DNA of 64,000 bases from Chryseomicrobium aureum (GCF_016909155.1 NZ_JAFBFG010000010.1:1-64000); one strand, 5' to 3'. Numbered from the stretch's first letter, positions 8,093 through 17,282 are shown. Notes: generated by a model not told the origin, from the letters alone. Translations and numbers: made by a program.

Positions 8093-9445
8093 ATGGGAAA
8101 ATATTTTGGTACAGATGGTGTTCGTGGAGTCGCAAATGAGGGCTTAACACCAGAATTCGCATTTCGTTTAGGTCGCGTGGGCGGCTATGTATTAACTCAG
8201 AATGCTGAGGGCAGAGCAAAAGTATTAGTGGGCCGTGATACACGTATCTCAGGTCACATGCTAGAGTCTGCACTAGTAGCAGGTCTATTATCAGTTGGTG
8301 TTGAAGTCATGACGCTCGGCGTATTGAGCACACCTGGTGTGGCTTATTTGACGCGTGTTATGAGCGCGGATGCGGGAGTCATGATCTCGGCATCGCACAA
8401 TCCAGTTGAAGACAATGGAATCAAGTTCTTCGGTTCAGATGGTTTCAAGCTAACAGATGAGCAAGAAAATGAAATCGAGGCGATTCTTGATCAAGAGGAA
8501 GATACACTTCCACGTCCAACAGGCGGAAATGTTGGAGCTGTATCGGATTATTTCGAAGGTGGTCAAAAGTACCTTCAATTCTTGAAGCAGTCGGTGACTG
8601 AGAACTTTGTAGGCATCCATGTTGCACTAGACTGTGCACACGGTGCTACGTCTTCTCACGCCACACATATTTTTGCTGACCTAGATGCAGACATTTCAAC
8701 AATGGGTTCATCGCCAAACGGTCTTAACATCAATGATGGGGTTGGATCGACACACCCAGAAGCTCTTTCAGCTTTTGTGAAAGAAAAAGGCGCAGACATC
8801 GGTCTTGCATTTGATGGTGATGGCGACCGCGTCATTGCAATTGATGAAAAAGGAAATGTCGTCGATGGCGACCAAATCATGTATATTTTAGCGCGTTATC
8901 TTGTCAAAGAAGGCCGTTTGCACAAAGAGACTGTTGTTTCTACTGTAATGAGCAACATGGGCTTCTACAAGGCACTTGAGCATCACGGCCTACAATCTGT
9001 CCAAACGGCTGTAGGAGACCGCTACGTGGTCGAAGAGATGCGTAATGGTGGATACAATTTGGGTGGCGAGCAATCGGGCCACATCATTTTCTTAGATTAC
9101 AATACTACGGGTGATGGCCTCCTAACAGGTCTACAACTCGTGAACATTATGAAAGCAACAGGTAAGAAGTTATCAGATCTAGCGGGTGAGATGAAAATCT
9201 TCCCACAAAAGCTTGTCAACATCCGTGTAACGGATAAGCATGCTGTGACAGACAATGAAAAAGTGGCAGCTATCATTTCAGAGGTCGAAAGCGAAATGAA
9301 CGGCAATGGCCGCGTCCTCGTGCGTCCTTCTGGAACAGAGCCACTTGTTCGTGTCATGGTTGAAGCGGAGTCACAAGAAAAGTGCGAAAGCTACGTCAAC
9401 CGTATTGCCGACGTCGTGCGTGCTGAAATGGGCTTAGATCAATAA
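8093..9445 (+). CDS. glmM: Phosphoglucosamine mutase
   Basis: 450 aa, the normal family length. GlmM interconverts glucosamine-6-phosphate and glucosamine-1-phosphate for peptidoglycan precursors. The phosphoserine loop is visible as [11 protein letters not shown] (about residue 100), the magnesium loop as DGDGDR (about 242), and the phosphate-binding loop as [11 protein letters not shown] near the C-terminus. The ATG at 8093 is preferred because AAGGAGAG lies 8 nt upstream and the protein then begins [11 protein letters not shown], the conserved N-terminus. It follows cdaR by 29 bp and may inhibit CdaA as described in other Firmicutes. Confidence 0.97.
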   Translation: MGKYFGTDGVRGVANEGLTPEFAFRLGRVGGYVLTQNAEGRAKVLVGRDTRISGHMLESALVAGLLSVGVEVMTLGVLSTPGVAYLTRVMSADAGVMISASHNPVEDNGIKFFGSDGFKLTDEQENEIEAILDQEEDTLPRPTGGNVGAVSDYFEGGQKYLQFLKQSVTENFVGIHVALDCAHGATSSHATHIFADLDADISTMGSSPNGLNINDGVGSTHPEALSAFVKEKGADIGLAFDGDGDRVIAIDEKGNVVDGDQIMYILARYLVKEGRLHKETVVSTVMSNMGFYKALEHHGLQSVQTAVGDRYVVEEMRNGGYNLGGEQSGHIIFLDYNTTGDGLLTGLQLVNIMKATGKKLSDLAGEMKIFPQKLVNIRVTDKHAVTDNEKVAAIISEVESEMNGNGRVLVRPSGTEPLVRVMVEAESQEKCESYVNRIADVVRAEMGLDQ

Positions 9446-9453
9446 TCCAGTCA

Positions 9454-9481
9454 AACGCCTCCCTTCCAGGGGGCGTTTTTT
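9454..9481 (+). terminator. glmM terminator
   Basis: AACGCC(TCCC) pairs with (GGG)GGCGTT followed by TTTTT. Confidence 0.85.
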
Positions 9482-9503
9482 TGTTCAGAAAGGTCTAATT
9501 AGT

Positions 9504-9603
9504 AAGGTTTTAAGTAATTCAAGGTTTTCTAGAAAGGTTTTAAGTAATTCAAGGTTTTCTAGAAAGGTTTTAAGTAATTCAAGGTTTTCTAGAAAAGGTT
9601 TTG
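9504..9603. repeat. 30-bp tandem repeat, 3 copies plus partial
   Basis: The unit AAGGTTTTAAGTAATTC + AAGGTTTTCTAGA occurs at 9504-9533, 9534-9563 and 9564-9593 with no differences, then a partial copy. The identity suggests recent duplication. An inverted match, TTTCTAGAAAAACCTT, lies at 9744-9759, on the far side of the 21-bp array that follows. Confidence 0.85.
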
Positions 9604-9606
9604 AGT

Positions 9607-9736
9607 AATTAGTTTCCATAATACGACTCAGGGCACAAACGGTAGTTTTGAGGGCACAATAACGCTCGCTCAAGTCACAAAACATGTCTACCAGGTCACA
9701 AAACCAGTCACCTAGGGCACAAACCCCTATTATCCC
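9607..9736. repeat. Leader plus 21-bp-period heptamer array (GKCACAA x5)
   Basis: A 22-bp leader (9607-9628, beginning AATTAGTTTCCATAATAC) is identical to one at 59975-59996. After 3 bases the heptamer GGCACAA or GTCACAA starts at 9632, 9653, 9674, 9695 and 9716, exactly 21 bp apart, with 14-bp non-identical spacers. No reading frame explains it. Compare 59975-60104 and 39243-39591. Confidence 0.85.
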
Positions 9737-9771
9737 AAACCCCTTTCTAGAAAAACCTTCGCAATCCGAAT

Positions 9772-9797
9772 GTTTAATTCTTTCTCAGAGTGGAATA
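9772..9797 (+). promoter_or_regulatory. Possible sigma-B promoter for the PfpI-like gene
   Basis: GTTTAA (9772-9777), 14 bp, GGAATA (9792-9797) fits the general-stress consensus GTTTAA-N12-15-GGGTAT with one change. DJ-1/PfpI genes of this kind are general-stress genes in Bacillus. Confidence 0.45.
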
Positions 9798-9830
9798 CAT
9801 AGTACGTACAAACATTTAGGAGGAGATACA

Positions 9831-10346
9831 ATGGCAAAAGTAGCAACGTTAATCACCAACATGTTTGAAGACGTCGAATGGACAGAACCAGCAAAAGCTT
9901 TGAAAGATGCGGGCCATGAAGTGGTCACAATTGAAAAAGAAGCAGGCAAGACGGTTACTGGGAAAAAAGACAATACAGAAGTCACAATTGATAAATCAAT
10001 TGATGATGTGAACGCAAGTGATTTTGACGCACTTTTACTGCCAGGCGGATTCTCACCTGACCAACTACGTGCCGACGATCGTTTCGTCCACTTTACAAAA
10101 GAATTCATGGATGCGAAAAAACCTGTATTCGCGATTTGCCACGGGCCGCAGCTGCTAATTACAGCAAAGACTCTAGAGGGTCGCGATGCAACAGGCTTTA
10201 AATCCATTCAAGTTGATATGGAATATGCAGGAGCGAGAGTGCAAGATACGGAAGTAGTCGTTTGTCAGAATCAACTGGTGACTAGCCGTCAACCAGACGA
10301 CATTCCGGCATTCAATCGCGAAATGCTCAAGCTTTTAGAGAACTAG
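9831..10346 (+). CDS. DJ-1/PfpI family protein (general stress glyoxalase/peptidase-like)
   Basis: 171 aa, single DJ-1/PfpI domain. The nucleophile elbow reads AICHGPQ, with Cys near residue 103 and the adjacent His, and the acidic partner lies in the N-terminal FEDVEWTEP. Members act as glyoxalase III/deglycase-type or stress proteins; the substrate is not readable. ATG 9831 follows AGGAGGAG at 6 nt; upstream in-frame codons run through the repeat array and are rejected. It is a single gene closed by a strong terminator, with a possible sigma-B promoter. Confidence 0.88.
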   Translation: MAKVATLITNMFEDVEWTEPAKALKDAGHEVVTIEKEAGKTVTGKKDNTEVTIDKSIDDVNASDFDALLLPGGFSPDQLRADDRFVHFTKEFMDAKKPVFAICHGPQLLITAKTLEGRDATGFKSIQVDMEYAGARVQDTEVVVCQNQLVTSRQPDDIPAFNREMLKLLEN

Positions 10347-10352
10347 GACCCC

Positions 10353-10391
10353 CAAGACCTTTTGGTGCCTAAGCACCAAAGGGTCTTTTCT
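10353..10391 (+). terminator. Terminator after the PfpI-like gene
   Basis: AAGACCTTTTGGTGC pairs with GCACCAAAGGGTCTT followed by TTCTT. Confidence 0.85.
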
Positions 10392-10405
10392 TACATAGAT
10401 TACAA

Positions 10406-10434
10406 TTGACGAGACCCACTAAATTTTGTATGAT
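10406..10434 (+). promoter_or_regulatory. glmS promoter
   Basis: TTGACG (10406-10411), 17 bp, TATGAT (10429-10434). It is about 80 bp before the ribozyme cleavage site, giving a leader with an unstructured 5' part. Confidence 0.75.
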
Positions 10435-10499
10435 ATGGAGGTTATGCTGAGAAGCATAGGAACACGCGCTAAAGGAGGAAAGCTGTGCGCGCAAAGAAA

Positions 10500-10680
10500 T
10501 CGGAAACAAGTTGAAGCGCCAGAGCTAAGGAACTCGGACGGAAACAGTCCTTAGCAGACGAGGTGGAGGTTTATCGAGGATTCGGCGGATGCCTCCCGAC
10601 CGCACTACGCCCGGTTGTTACTCTATCTGTAAACCTGCCAAGCGATTGGTAGACAGACCGGATAGAAGGCGATACTAAAT
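10500..10680 (+). ncRNA. glmS ribozyme (glucosamine-6-phosphate riboswitch)
   Basis: The conserved catalytic core is seen: cleavage between A10515 and G10516 in A/GCGCCAG, then GACGAGGTGGAGGTTTATCG and GGATTCGGCGGATGCCTCCC, which form the ligand pocket pseudoknots. P1 is made by GAGCTAAGG and CCTTAGC. Glucosamine-6-phosphate acts as cofactor for self-cleavage, which in B. subtilis exposes the mRNA to RNase J1. It lies 70 bp before glmS, so GlmS product feeds back on its own mRNA. Confidence 0.95.
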
Positions 10681-10749
10681 AAGTATGAAAAAAAGCGCCC
10701 AAAGCGACGCTTCTTTTTGCATGCTTCAATCAATCGGAGGATTTTTATT

Positions 10750-12552
10750 ATGTGTGGAATTGTTGGATATATCGGCGAACGTGACGCCAAAGAAATTTTG
10801 TTAAAAGGCTTAGAAAAATTAGAATACCGCGGCTATGACTCAGCGGGTATTGCAGTTCGTAACGAAGAAGGCATCACAGTATTCAAAGAAAAAGGCCGCA
10901 TCGCAGATCTTCGCGGAGCAGTTATTGAAGACGTAATGGGCAAAACAGGTATCGGACACACACGTTGGGCAACTCACGGTGTTCCAAACCAAGTAAATGC
11001 TCACCCTCACCAAAGTACAACAGAGCGTTATACGCTAGTACACAATGGGGTTATCGAGAACTATCACTTACTACAAAAAGAATATCTTCCAGGCGTTGAA
11101 ATGAAGTCTGATACAGATACAGAAGTTATCGTTCAATTGATCGAGAAATTTGTAAACGATGGCATGACGACTGCAGAAGCATTCAGCAAAACGCTTGAAC
11201 TTCTTCACGGTTCATATGCAATCGCACTTTTAGATGCGGAAGAAGCACAAACAATCTACGTTGCAAAAAACAAGAGCCCACTTCTAGTTGGTCTTGGAGA
11301 CGAATTCAATGTAGTCGCTTCTGACGCAATGGCGATGCTTCAAGTAACAGACACGTACGTAGAGCTTCACGACCAAGAAATGGTGATTGTGAAAAAGGAT
11401 TCAGTTGAAATCCAAAAGTTAGACGGTACTGTTGTTGCGCGTGATTCGTATAAAGCAGAGCTTGATATGAGTGACATCGAAAAGGGAACATATCCACACT
11501 ACATGTTAAAAGAAATTGACGAGCAGCCAGCTGTAATGCGTAAAATCATCCAAGCGTACCAAAACGAAGCAGGCGAGCTTTCAATCGATGCAGATATTTT
11601 AGAAGCTATCAATGCTTCAGACCGTCTTTACATCATTGCTGCAGGTACAAGCTACCACGCAGGTCTTGTTGGTAAAGAGTACTTCGAGAAAATTACGAAG
11701 AAGCCAGTAGAAGTGCATATCTCAAGTGAGTTTGGCTACAACATGCCAATCCTTTCTGAGAAGCCACTATTCGTCTTCATCTCTCAATCAGGTGAAACAG
11801 CTGACTCGCGCCAAGTTCTTGTGAAAATCAAGGAAATGGGCCACAAAGCACTTACCGTAACAAACGTTCAAGGATCAACACTTTCTCGTGAAGCAGACTT
11901 CACATTGCTTTTACATGCAGGTCCAGAAATCGCAGTAGCTTCAACAAAAGCATACGTTGCACAAATCGCTGTTCTAGCTGTGGCTGCAACTGTGGCTGCT
12001 AAGCACGCAGGTCATGATGTTGAATTTGACTTGATCAAAGAGCTTGGGATCGTAGCGAACGCAGTACAAGCAATGGTTGACTCGAAAGAAGCAATCGAAG
12101 CAATTGCAAAAGATTTCTTAGCAACAACGCGCAATGCATTCTTCATCGGACGTAACGTCGACTTCTTCGTAAGTCTTGAAGGCGCATTGAAACTAAAAGA
12201 GATTTCGTATATCCAAGCAGAAGGTTTTGCGGGTGGTGAGTTGAAACACGGAACTATCGCTCTTATCGAAGACGGTACACCAGTGTTCGCTCTAGTCACA
12301 CAAAAACCAGTGGCACTAAACATTCGCGGAAACGTGAAAGAGGTTGTAGCACGTGGTGCGAAACCATGTATCATTTCAATGGAAGGTATGGAAGAAGACG
12401 GGGATACACTTGTTATTCCAAACGTTCACAGCTTACTAACACCTTTAGTATCTGTTATTCCACTTCAATTGATCAGCTACTACGCAGCGCTTCACCGCGA
12501 CTGTGATGTGGATAAGCCGCGAAACTTGGCGAAATCTGTAACAGTAGAATAG
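10750..12552 (+). CDS. glmS: Glutamine-fructose-6-phosphate aminotransferase (isomerizing)
   Basis: 600 aa. It makes glucosamine-6-phosphate from fructose-6-phosphate and glutamine, the entry step to amino sugars. The N-terminal glutaminase begins MCGIVGYIG with the catalytic Cys at position 2 after Met removal, and HTRWATHG follows near residue 75. Two SIS domains bind the sugar (SQSGETADS around 348 and [13 protein letters not shown] around 480), and the C-terminus ends [15 protein letters not shown] 10750 has CGGAGGAT upstream and starts directly with the nucleophile; the earlier in-frame start at 10717 would bury it. Regulated by the ribozyme above. Confidence 0.98.
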   Translation: MCGIVGYIGERDAKEILLKGLEKLEYRGYDSAGIAVRNEEGITVFKEKGRIADLRGAVIEDVMGKTGIGHTRWATHGVPNQVNAHPHQSTTERYTLVHNGVIENYHLLQKEYLPGVEMKSDTDTEVIVQLIEKFVNDGMTTAEAFSKTLELLHGSYAIALLDAEEAQTIYVAKNKSPLLVGLGDEFNVVASDAMAMLQVTDTYVELHDQEMVIVKKDSVEIQKLDGTVVARDSYKAELDMSDIEKGTYPHYMLKEIDEQPAVMRKIIQAYQNEAGELSIDADILEAINASDRLYIIAAGTSYHAGLVGKEYFEKITKKPVEVHISSEFGYNMPILSEKPLFVFISQSGETADSRQVLVKIKEMGHKALTVTNVQGSTLSREADFTLLLHAGPEIAVASTKAYVAQIAVLAVAATVAAKHAGHDVEFDLIKELGIVANAVQAMVDSKEAIEAIAKDFLATTRNAFFIGRNVDFFVSLEGALKLKEISYIQAEGFAGGELKHGTIALIEDGTPVFALVTQKPVALNIRGNVKEVVARGAKPCIISMEGMEEDGDTLVIPNVHSLLTPLVSVIPLQLISYYAALHRDCDVDKPRNLAKSVTVE

Positions 12553-12558
12553 AAACTA

Positions 12559-12594
12559 TCCCCCTTTTGGATTCGTCCAAGAGGGGTTTTTTTG
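12559..12594 (+). terminator. glmS terminator
   Basis: CCCCTTTTGGA pairs with TCCAAGAGGGG over a TTCG loop, followed by TTTTTTT. Confidence 0.9.
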
Positions 12595-12695
12595 TGGTAA
12601 CAACTATGTGCAATTTAATTATTTTCGAGATTTCTTTACTATTCTTCCTAATAGTTTACAATTTATGTTAAGAGAATAGGAGAGGGGTTTGAGTG

Positions 12696-12935
12696 ATGGA
12701 GGAAAATTGGAGAAGAGAGAAACCATTCAATGAAAACAAATTAATGCTGCGACAAGCTGGATTTGGGCTGATTGTTTTTCTTTTATATACTCAATATTTT
12801 AAGTTTGCAGCCTATGTATCGGATAAGTTCTTTTTCAATAGTTATTCTATGAGTTTGCTTGTGTTGCTTTTAGGAATTCCGCTGTGTTATTTCGCTACAA
12901 AGCTCCTAATCCGGCTACTAAAAAGTACTAGATGA
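12696..12935 (+). CDS. Small membrane protein of unknown function
   Basis: 79 aa with two predicted membrane spans (about residues 22-40, GFGLIVFLLYTQYF, and 52-72, SLLVLLLGIPLCYFATKLL) and charged termini. GGAGAGGGG lies just before the start; a GTG at 12693 in the same frame is possible. No family is recognised. It stands alone after the glmS terminator. Confidence 0.65.
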   Translation: MEENWRREKPFNENKLMLRQAGFGLIVFLLYTQYFKFAAYVSDKFFFNSYSMSLLVLLLGIPLCYFATKLLIRLLKSTR

Positions 12936-13010
12936 AGTTATGAAATAATCATACGAAGTTTTGGAATCGTAGAAGTATAAAAAGTAAGGTTTTTATAAGG
13001 GGGTGACACA

Positions 13011-13290
13011 GTGAAACAAATCATTGCACTTGGAGGAGGCGGTTTCTCGATGGAACCTGAGAACCCTCTGCTAGATACATACCTAGTAAAGCAAGCAGGA
13101 AAGCCGAACCCTAAAATTTGCTTCATTCCGACGGCGAGTGACGATTCACTACAAAAATCAAAGAATCTTTCGTGTAGTAAGTTCAAGAAAAAATGCAAAA
13201 GCATACAAAGTATTTAAAGGAAATTCTGTTAGTGAAGAAGAAATACAACCAGATTTCTTGGGTGAGAAAATTAAGGGCTCATTCCATTAA
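13011..13290 (+). pseudogene. Peptidase E (S51) remnant with internal deletion and frame change
   Basis: The first ~48 codons (MKQIIALGGGGFSMEPENP..KICFIPTASDD) are the N-terminus of a dipeptidase E/YgaJ-like protein. The reading frame then shifts by one, and from about 13160 to 13290 the text VVSSRKNAKAYKVF..PDFLGEKIKGSFH gives the typical C-terminus. About 130 central codons, including the catalytic Ser region, are missing. The normal protein is about 230 aa. This is a clear deletion derivative and cannot be active. Confidence 0.8.
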
Positions 13291-13315
13291 AGAATACTCG
13301 ATAGGGAGTGACGAG

Positions 13316-14224
13316 TTGATTGAAGCATTTATTCGACAGATTCCTCTGGTAAGTGCTTGTAGAGAAGTAGTTGAAATTCAAAAAGGGTTTTCAACAGATG
13401 AAAAGTACCTAATACATATGCCAGGCGATAACAGAAAGTTTTTACTCAAAGTTTTTAATTTAGAAGAGTGGGAGTCCAAGGAAGAAGAATTTTCTCTTCT
13501 AGGAAAGATGCAAAAATTCCATGTAACGTGCTCGCGCCCAATTGAAATTGGAAAGGTGGAGAATCGAGGATACATGATTACTTCCTATCTTGAAGGTGCG
13601 GATGCAGAGGATGAAATTTCGAAATACTCCAACCAAGTACAATACACGATTGGATACGAGGCAGGACAGGAATTGAAGAAAATGCATCAATTATCTGCTC
13701 CCGTTCATATGCTTTCTTGGAAATCGAGAAAACTTGAAAAACACACTAAATATATCAATACTTACTTATCGTGTGGAACAAAGATAAAAAATGACCATCA
13801 ACTAATGAATTTTATTGATGAAAATAGTCATCTTATGGATTCAAGGCCAAATGTATTCCAACATGATGATTTTCATCTTGGCAACATCATTATAAAGGAT
13901 TCAAAGTTTGCAGGAGTCATAGACTTCAACCGACATGATTGGGGAGACCCTATTCATGAATTCCTTAAAGTTGGAATCTTTAGTAGTGAAGTGAGTATTC
14001 CTTTTTCAGTAGGACAAATTAAAGGCTATTTTTCTAACGAAGAACCAGATGACGAGTTTTGGAGGTTGTATTCTCTTTACTTAGCAATGAGCGTTTTCTC
14101 TAGTGTAGTTTGGACTTTAAAGACTATTCCAGACAGCATGGATGAAATGTTAGCTAAAATTGACAGAGTAATTGAAGATCATGATTATTTTACTCGGATA
14201 AAACCGAAGTGGTATGACTACTAG
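13316..14224 (+). CDS. Aminoglycoside phosphotransferase-like kinase (APH family)
   Basis: 302 aa with the protein-kinase-like APH fold. It has an N-terminal PLVSACREVVEIQKGFSTDEKYLIH nucleotide-loop region, the catalytic HDDFHLGNII (HxDxxxxN, about residues 182-191) and the metal-binding GVIDFNRHDWGDP (about 199-211). The start is set at TTG 13316 because AGGGAG precedes it and the protein then begins where homologues do; the longer frame from 13193 would overlap the peptidase E remnant. It could phosphorylate an aminoglycoside or another small hydroxyl compound; true resistance is not implied. Confidence 0.8.
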   Translation: MIEAFIRQIPLVSACREVVEIQKGFSTDEKYLIHMPGDNRKFLLKVFNLEEWESKEEEFSLLGKMQKFHVTCSRPIEIGKVENRGYMITSYLEGADAEDEISKYSNQVQYTIGYEAGQELKKMHQLSAPVHMLSWKSRKLEKHTKYINTYLSCGTKIKNDHQLMNFIDENSHLMDSRPNVFQHDDFHLGNIIIKDSKFAGVIDFNRHDWGDPIHEFLKVGIFSSEVSIPFSVGQIKGYFSNEEPDDEFWRLYSLYLAMSVFSSVVWTLKTIPDSMDEMLAKIDRVIEDHDYFTRIKPKWYDY

Positions 14225-14244
14225 TAATCAATTGAAAAGGATGC

Positions 14245-14284
14245 AAAAAAAGGCTTAGAGGCACATTTCTCTTAGCCTTTTTCT
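14245..14284 (+). terminator. Terminator after the APH-like gene
   Basis: AGGCTTAGAG pairs with CTCTTAGCCT (one mismatch) followed by TTTTTCTT. Confidence 0.75.
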
Positions 14285-14361
14285 TATAGAACAGTGGTGA
14301 ACTGAGCAGCGAACAGGATTTTCACTATTTTGGATCCGTTGGGGATGTCGGAGTAAAAACT

Positions 14362-15312
14362 CTATCTTATTCCAGCATATTGTTTATTGAGTTCTTCTTT
14401 AAGAACTTTTGCAAGAGTTAACATGTTGTAGTGGCCTGCAGCTTTCTCGGCGTCTGCATTGTAGTTGGTGTTCGTGTTGACGTCGTACGTATAGATTTCA
14501 CCTTCTTCGCTGTAGATGAATTCGATTCCTGCTACTTTGATTTGGTTTTGTTTTAGGAAGGCTTCGTATTTTTCAATAATGGGCTCTTTGAAGCCTTGGA
14601 TAATCTGGAACTTTGGTGAAGATGTCGGTTGTTCGCCGACAGGGCAGAACAAGTCGTCAATTTGACAAGCGTCTGCTGGGCATAGTTCGAAGCCTTCGGT
14701 AGTGTCGACCTTCACTGCATACTGAAAATCACCGTTGATGAATTCGCACCGAGTGATGAAAGGTTCAGGTGCTTTGATATATTTCTGAATCAGCGTGACG
14801 CCATCTACCGGTTCGTCAAATGTTGGTCCATCGACGTAACTTCGTAGTCCATCGATAGAATTGAATAGCTGGACCCCAAGGCCTTTCCCTGCACGATTAT
14901 GCTTGGTGATAAAAGAGCTTTCACCAAGTTTTTCAGCTGCTTTGATAATCTGTTCCTTACCTACCGCTGCGATAGTATCCGGTGTTTGAATGCCCGCAGC
15001 GTTCAATGCCGTATATTGAAGCACTTTGCTGAGTTCAAGTCTAAGGGCATTGCTACCATTGAAGATGGTACGACCATGGTGCTCAAGCCATGCAAGTACC
15101 GAGGAAGTAAGTTCCGGTGCGTAACGATGGCCGCGTGTATGCGAAGAAGCACTCATACGGTTGTAAAAAATACCTTCAGGCGGTGCTTCCGTGAGGTCGA
15201 CCAAACCTTGGTCAAGATGCCATTCTTCATAGGGTACCTGAAGCTCTTCAAGTCTACTGGTTAAATGGGTAGTCCATTCGCTATTTTCATGGATAATGTA
15301 TACTTTGCTCAT
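14362..15312 (-). CDS. ATP-grasp ligase, RimK-like
   Basis: 316 aa with ATP-grasp architecture: an N-terminal Rossmann-like part, the lysine-bearing ATP loop SFITKHNRAGKGLGVQLF (about residues 131-148), the hinge LIQKYIKAPEPFI, and the metal-binding AGIEFIYSEEGEIYTYDVNTNTNYN near the C-terminus (E..N-x-N). Such enzymes join a carboxylate to an amine using ATP. The substrate is unknown. It lies 16 bp downstream of the flavin monooxygenase gene on the same strand, so the two form an operon and may act on one compound. Confidence 0.83.
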   Translation of the reverse strand: MSKVYIIHENSEWTTHLTSRLEELQVPYEEWHLDQGLVDLTEAPPEGIFYNRMSASSHTRGHRYAPELTSSVLAWLEHHGRTIFNGSNALRLELSKVLQYTALNAAGIQTPDTIAAVGKEQIIKAAEKLGESSFITKHNRAGKGLGVQLFNSIDGLRSYVDGPTFDEPVDGVTLIQKYIKAPEPFITRCEFINGDFQYAVKVDTTEGFELCPADACQIDDLFCPVGEQPTSSPKFQIIQGFKEPIIEKYEAFLKQNQIKVAGIEFIYSEEGEIYTYDVNTNTNYNADAEKAAGHYNMLTLAKVLKEELNKQYAGIR

Positions 15313-15328
15313 GTTTAAGGTCCTCCTT

Positions 15329-16381
15329 TTAACTAGTTATACGTTGGGCTCTTTTGCTTTCAACGAGCGGCATGACTTTTTCTGCAAAGCGTTCCATCTC
15401 CTCGAGTTGCGGAGAGAATTGAAGTAGTAATAGATCAAGCCCGGATTCTTCATATGCAATTATTTGATTGGCAATTTGTTCAGGAGTGCCAATTAAGTTC
15501 GGTCTCAGCCCACGGTTGGAAACCGAGTAGTCGTAGAGTTTCACTTGCTGTTCAAGTTGTGATTTACTCGTAAAGTCATTATAACCGGCATATCCACTGT
15601 TTTCCTTCACATCTGTGATGCGTTCAAGCTCGGCTAGAGCCTCTTCTTCCGTATCGCGGCAGATGACATAGGCTGCCATACCGAAAGATTTGAATGGTTC
15701 TTTCCCAGCCAGGTGGCGAAGAGATTTCATGCCGTCAACTTTGGTTTTGATTTCCTCGACCGTTCCACCATGCATGACGTAAGCATCGCATCCTGCAACG
15801 ATGGTCTCTTTTCCTCGAGGACTTTCACCACCTGCATACAGAATGGGGTTCGGTCTTTGGACCGGTTTTGGATGCAAGTGTGCATTTTCAATAGTGTAGA
15901 ATTTACCCTTAAAAGAGAAGACTTCTTTCGTCCAAAGTCCTTTTATGACTTCCAGGAATTCTTCTGTACGGTCGTATCGCTCGTCGTGTTCCGTGAAGAT
16001 TCCTCCGTACTGATTGGCTTCTTCTTGCCACCACGCTGAAACGACATTCAGAGTGAAACGTCCGTTGCTGATTTGATCAATGTTTGCAGCCATTTTTGCT
16101 GTTACTGCCGGGTTGTGGAAGCCAGGCCGGACAGCCGCCATAATTTCAATTTTATCTGTAACGGCAGCAAGCGCAGCTGCTGTGGACCATGCTTCCAAGG
16201 AGTCGGATTCGGGCCCTTTAATGTCATTCAGGTAAAGTTCGGCGATGAGTGTGGTGTCAAAGCCAAGTCTTTCTCCTGCTTGAATTACTTGTTTTGCATA
16301 GTCAAAAGTGGGAGGCATATTCTCATCTTCGACATTGCGAAGCCATCCTCCAAATATAGGAAGCCAAAACCCATACCGCAT
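15329..16381 (-). CDS. LLM-class FMN-dependent monooxygenase (SsuD/SfnG-like)
   Basis: 350 aa, luciferase-like TIM barrel. It starts MRYGFWLPIFGGWLRN and carries the family segments IEIMAAVRPGFHNPAVTAK, the FMN/phosphate region SNGRFTLNVVSAWWQEEANQYGG, and ILYAGGESPRGKE. The closest types are alkanesulfonate and dimethylsulfone monooxygenases that use reduced FMN from a partner reductase and release sulfite or sulfinate. No reductase or transporter gene is adjacent. First gene of a two-gene operon with the ATP-grasp ligase; AAGGGG lies before the start. The intergenic region 16382-16599 is AT-rich and shows no operator I recognise. Confidence 0.85.
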   Translation of the reverse strand: MRYGFWLPIFGGWLRNVEDENMPPTFDYAKQVIQAGERLGFDTTLIAELYLNDIKGPESDSLEAWSTAAALAAVTDKIEIMAAVRPGFHNPAVTAKMAANIDQISNGRFTLNVVSAWWQEEANQYGGIFTEHDERYDRTEEFLEVIKGLWTKEVFSFKGKFYTIENAHLHPKPVQRPNPILYAGGESPRGKETIVAGCDAYVMHGGTVEEIKTKVDGMKSLRHLAGKEPFKSFGMAAYVICRDTEEEALAELERITDVKENSGYAGYNDFTSKSQLEQQVKLYDYSVSNRGLRPNLIGTPEQIANQIIAYEESGLDLLLLQFSPQLEEMERFAEKVMPLVESKRAQRITS

Positions 16382-16599
16382 CGTTATTCAACCCCTTTAA
16401 AAATTATTGTAATTTAATGAAAATTCTATCCCTAGAATATTATTAATCATATTGGTTAACTAGGTTATAAGTCAATATTTTAATATTCATTCAATAATCT
16501 GTATAGTAAGCTTAGGTGAGCCAACAAGACAACTCGAAAAGTAGACTAGGAGATGTTAGGTATTTACAGAAACAATATAAAAAAAGAGGTGATGATGCC

Positions 16600-17190
16600 A
16601 TGTTTTCCAATAAACAGTTACAAGCAATGATTGATGGGAAGATTATGGGGGAGAAGTTTCCTTATGATACAAACGATGAGCGAGAGATTGAAGCGCATCT
16701 TCGGCGTTTGTTTCATCGGATGAACCGTATTCCGAATATAGTGTGTGAGGCTGAATGGGATCACTTTGGTAGTGGATATGCCTCGTTTGTGGAATTCTTT
16801 TGTTATCAAAAAGAAGATTTGGTAGTGCTTGAGGAGAAAAATGGTCATCGAGAAATCAAAATGAATGGCCTCATAGTAGACATTAGTCGTTTAGCACCTG
16901 TGGCCATCATGGGAGATGATGAGCGGTATAAAACCATTCGTATCGAAACAAATGAAGACATCGGTGGAGGCTATGGCTCTTTACTCGGAGGCCCAAAGCT
17001 AATCGGCGTGAGTGAGAGACTCCAATCACTTGGCGAGCAGTTGAAACGAGCTTTAGAGGAATTTGATTATGAAGTGTTAGAACCTGAAGAGATGAATCAG
17101 CTTTTACCTTTTAAAACAAAGATCCCAACGCTCTATCGCGAATCACGGGATTATACTGTGGCAGATGCTATTTTTTATTGGGAGGATTAA
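16600..17190 (+). CDS. Conserved hypothetical cytoplasmic protein
   Basis: 196 aa, soluble, no signal peptide or membrane span. The start ATG 16600 has AGAGGTGA 7 nt before it; the 28 in-frame residues upstream lack a ribosome site. Features are an acidic-basic N-terminus (EREIEAHLRRLFHRMNR) and a central beta-rich part with GGGYGSLLGGP. No family is recognised. It precedes a DUF5412-like gene but has its own spacing and probably its own transcript. Confidence 0.6.
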   Translation: MFSNKQLQAMIDGKIMGEKFPYDTNDEREIEAHLRRLFHRMNRIPNIVCEAEWDHFGSGYASFVEFFCYQKEDLVVLEEKNGHREIKMNGLIVDISRLAPVAIMGDDERYKTIRIETNEDIGGGYGSLLGGPKLIGVSERLQSLGEQLKRALEEFDYEVLEPEEMNQLLPFKTKIPTLYRESRDYTVADAIFYWED

Positions 17191-17214
17191 TTTCTTCAAT
17201 CTCTAATTTTAATG

Positions 17215-17240
17215 GGAAACTTTAACTGTAGATTCTCGTC
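17215..17240 (+). promoter_or_regulatory. Possible ECF-type promoter
   Basis: GGAAAC (17215-17220), 16 bp, CGTC (17237-17240) resembles sigma-M/sigma-X promoters. It is 42 bp before the DUF5412-like start. Confidence 0.4.
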
Positions 17241-17282
17241 AAAGCTAGGAATGAATAACTGGAAATGTTGAGGGGTGCAGGG

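Noticed and set aside
9607-9736. CRISPR array
   Set aside because: Period is only 21 bp with a 7-bp repeat and related spacers, and no cas genes are present. The same reasoning applies to 39243-39591 and 59975-60104.
9684-9830. N-terminal extension of the PfpI-like protein
   Set aside because: These 49 codons translate the heptamer array; a strong ribosome site and the family N-terminus support ATG 9831.
10690-10716. Terminator between glmS ribozyme and glmS
   Set aside because: AGCG/CGCT can pair and T-residues follow, but the stem is only four or five pairs, and glmS ribozymes act by mRNA cleavage rather than termination.
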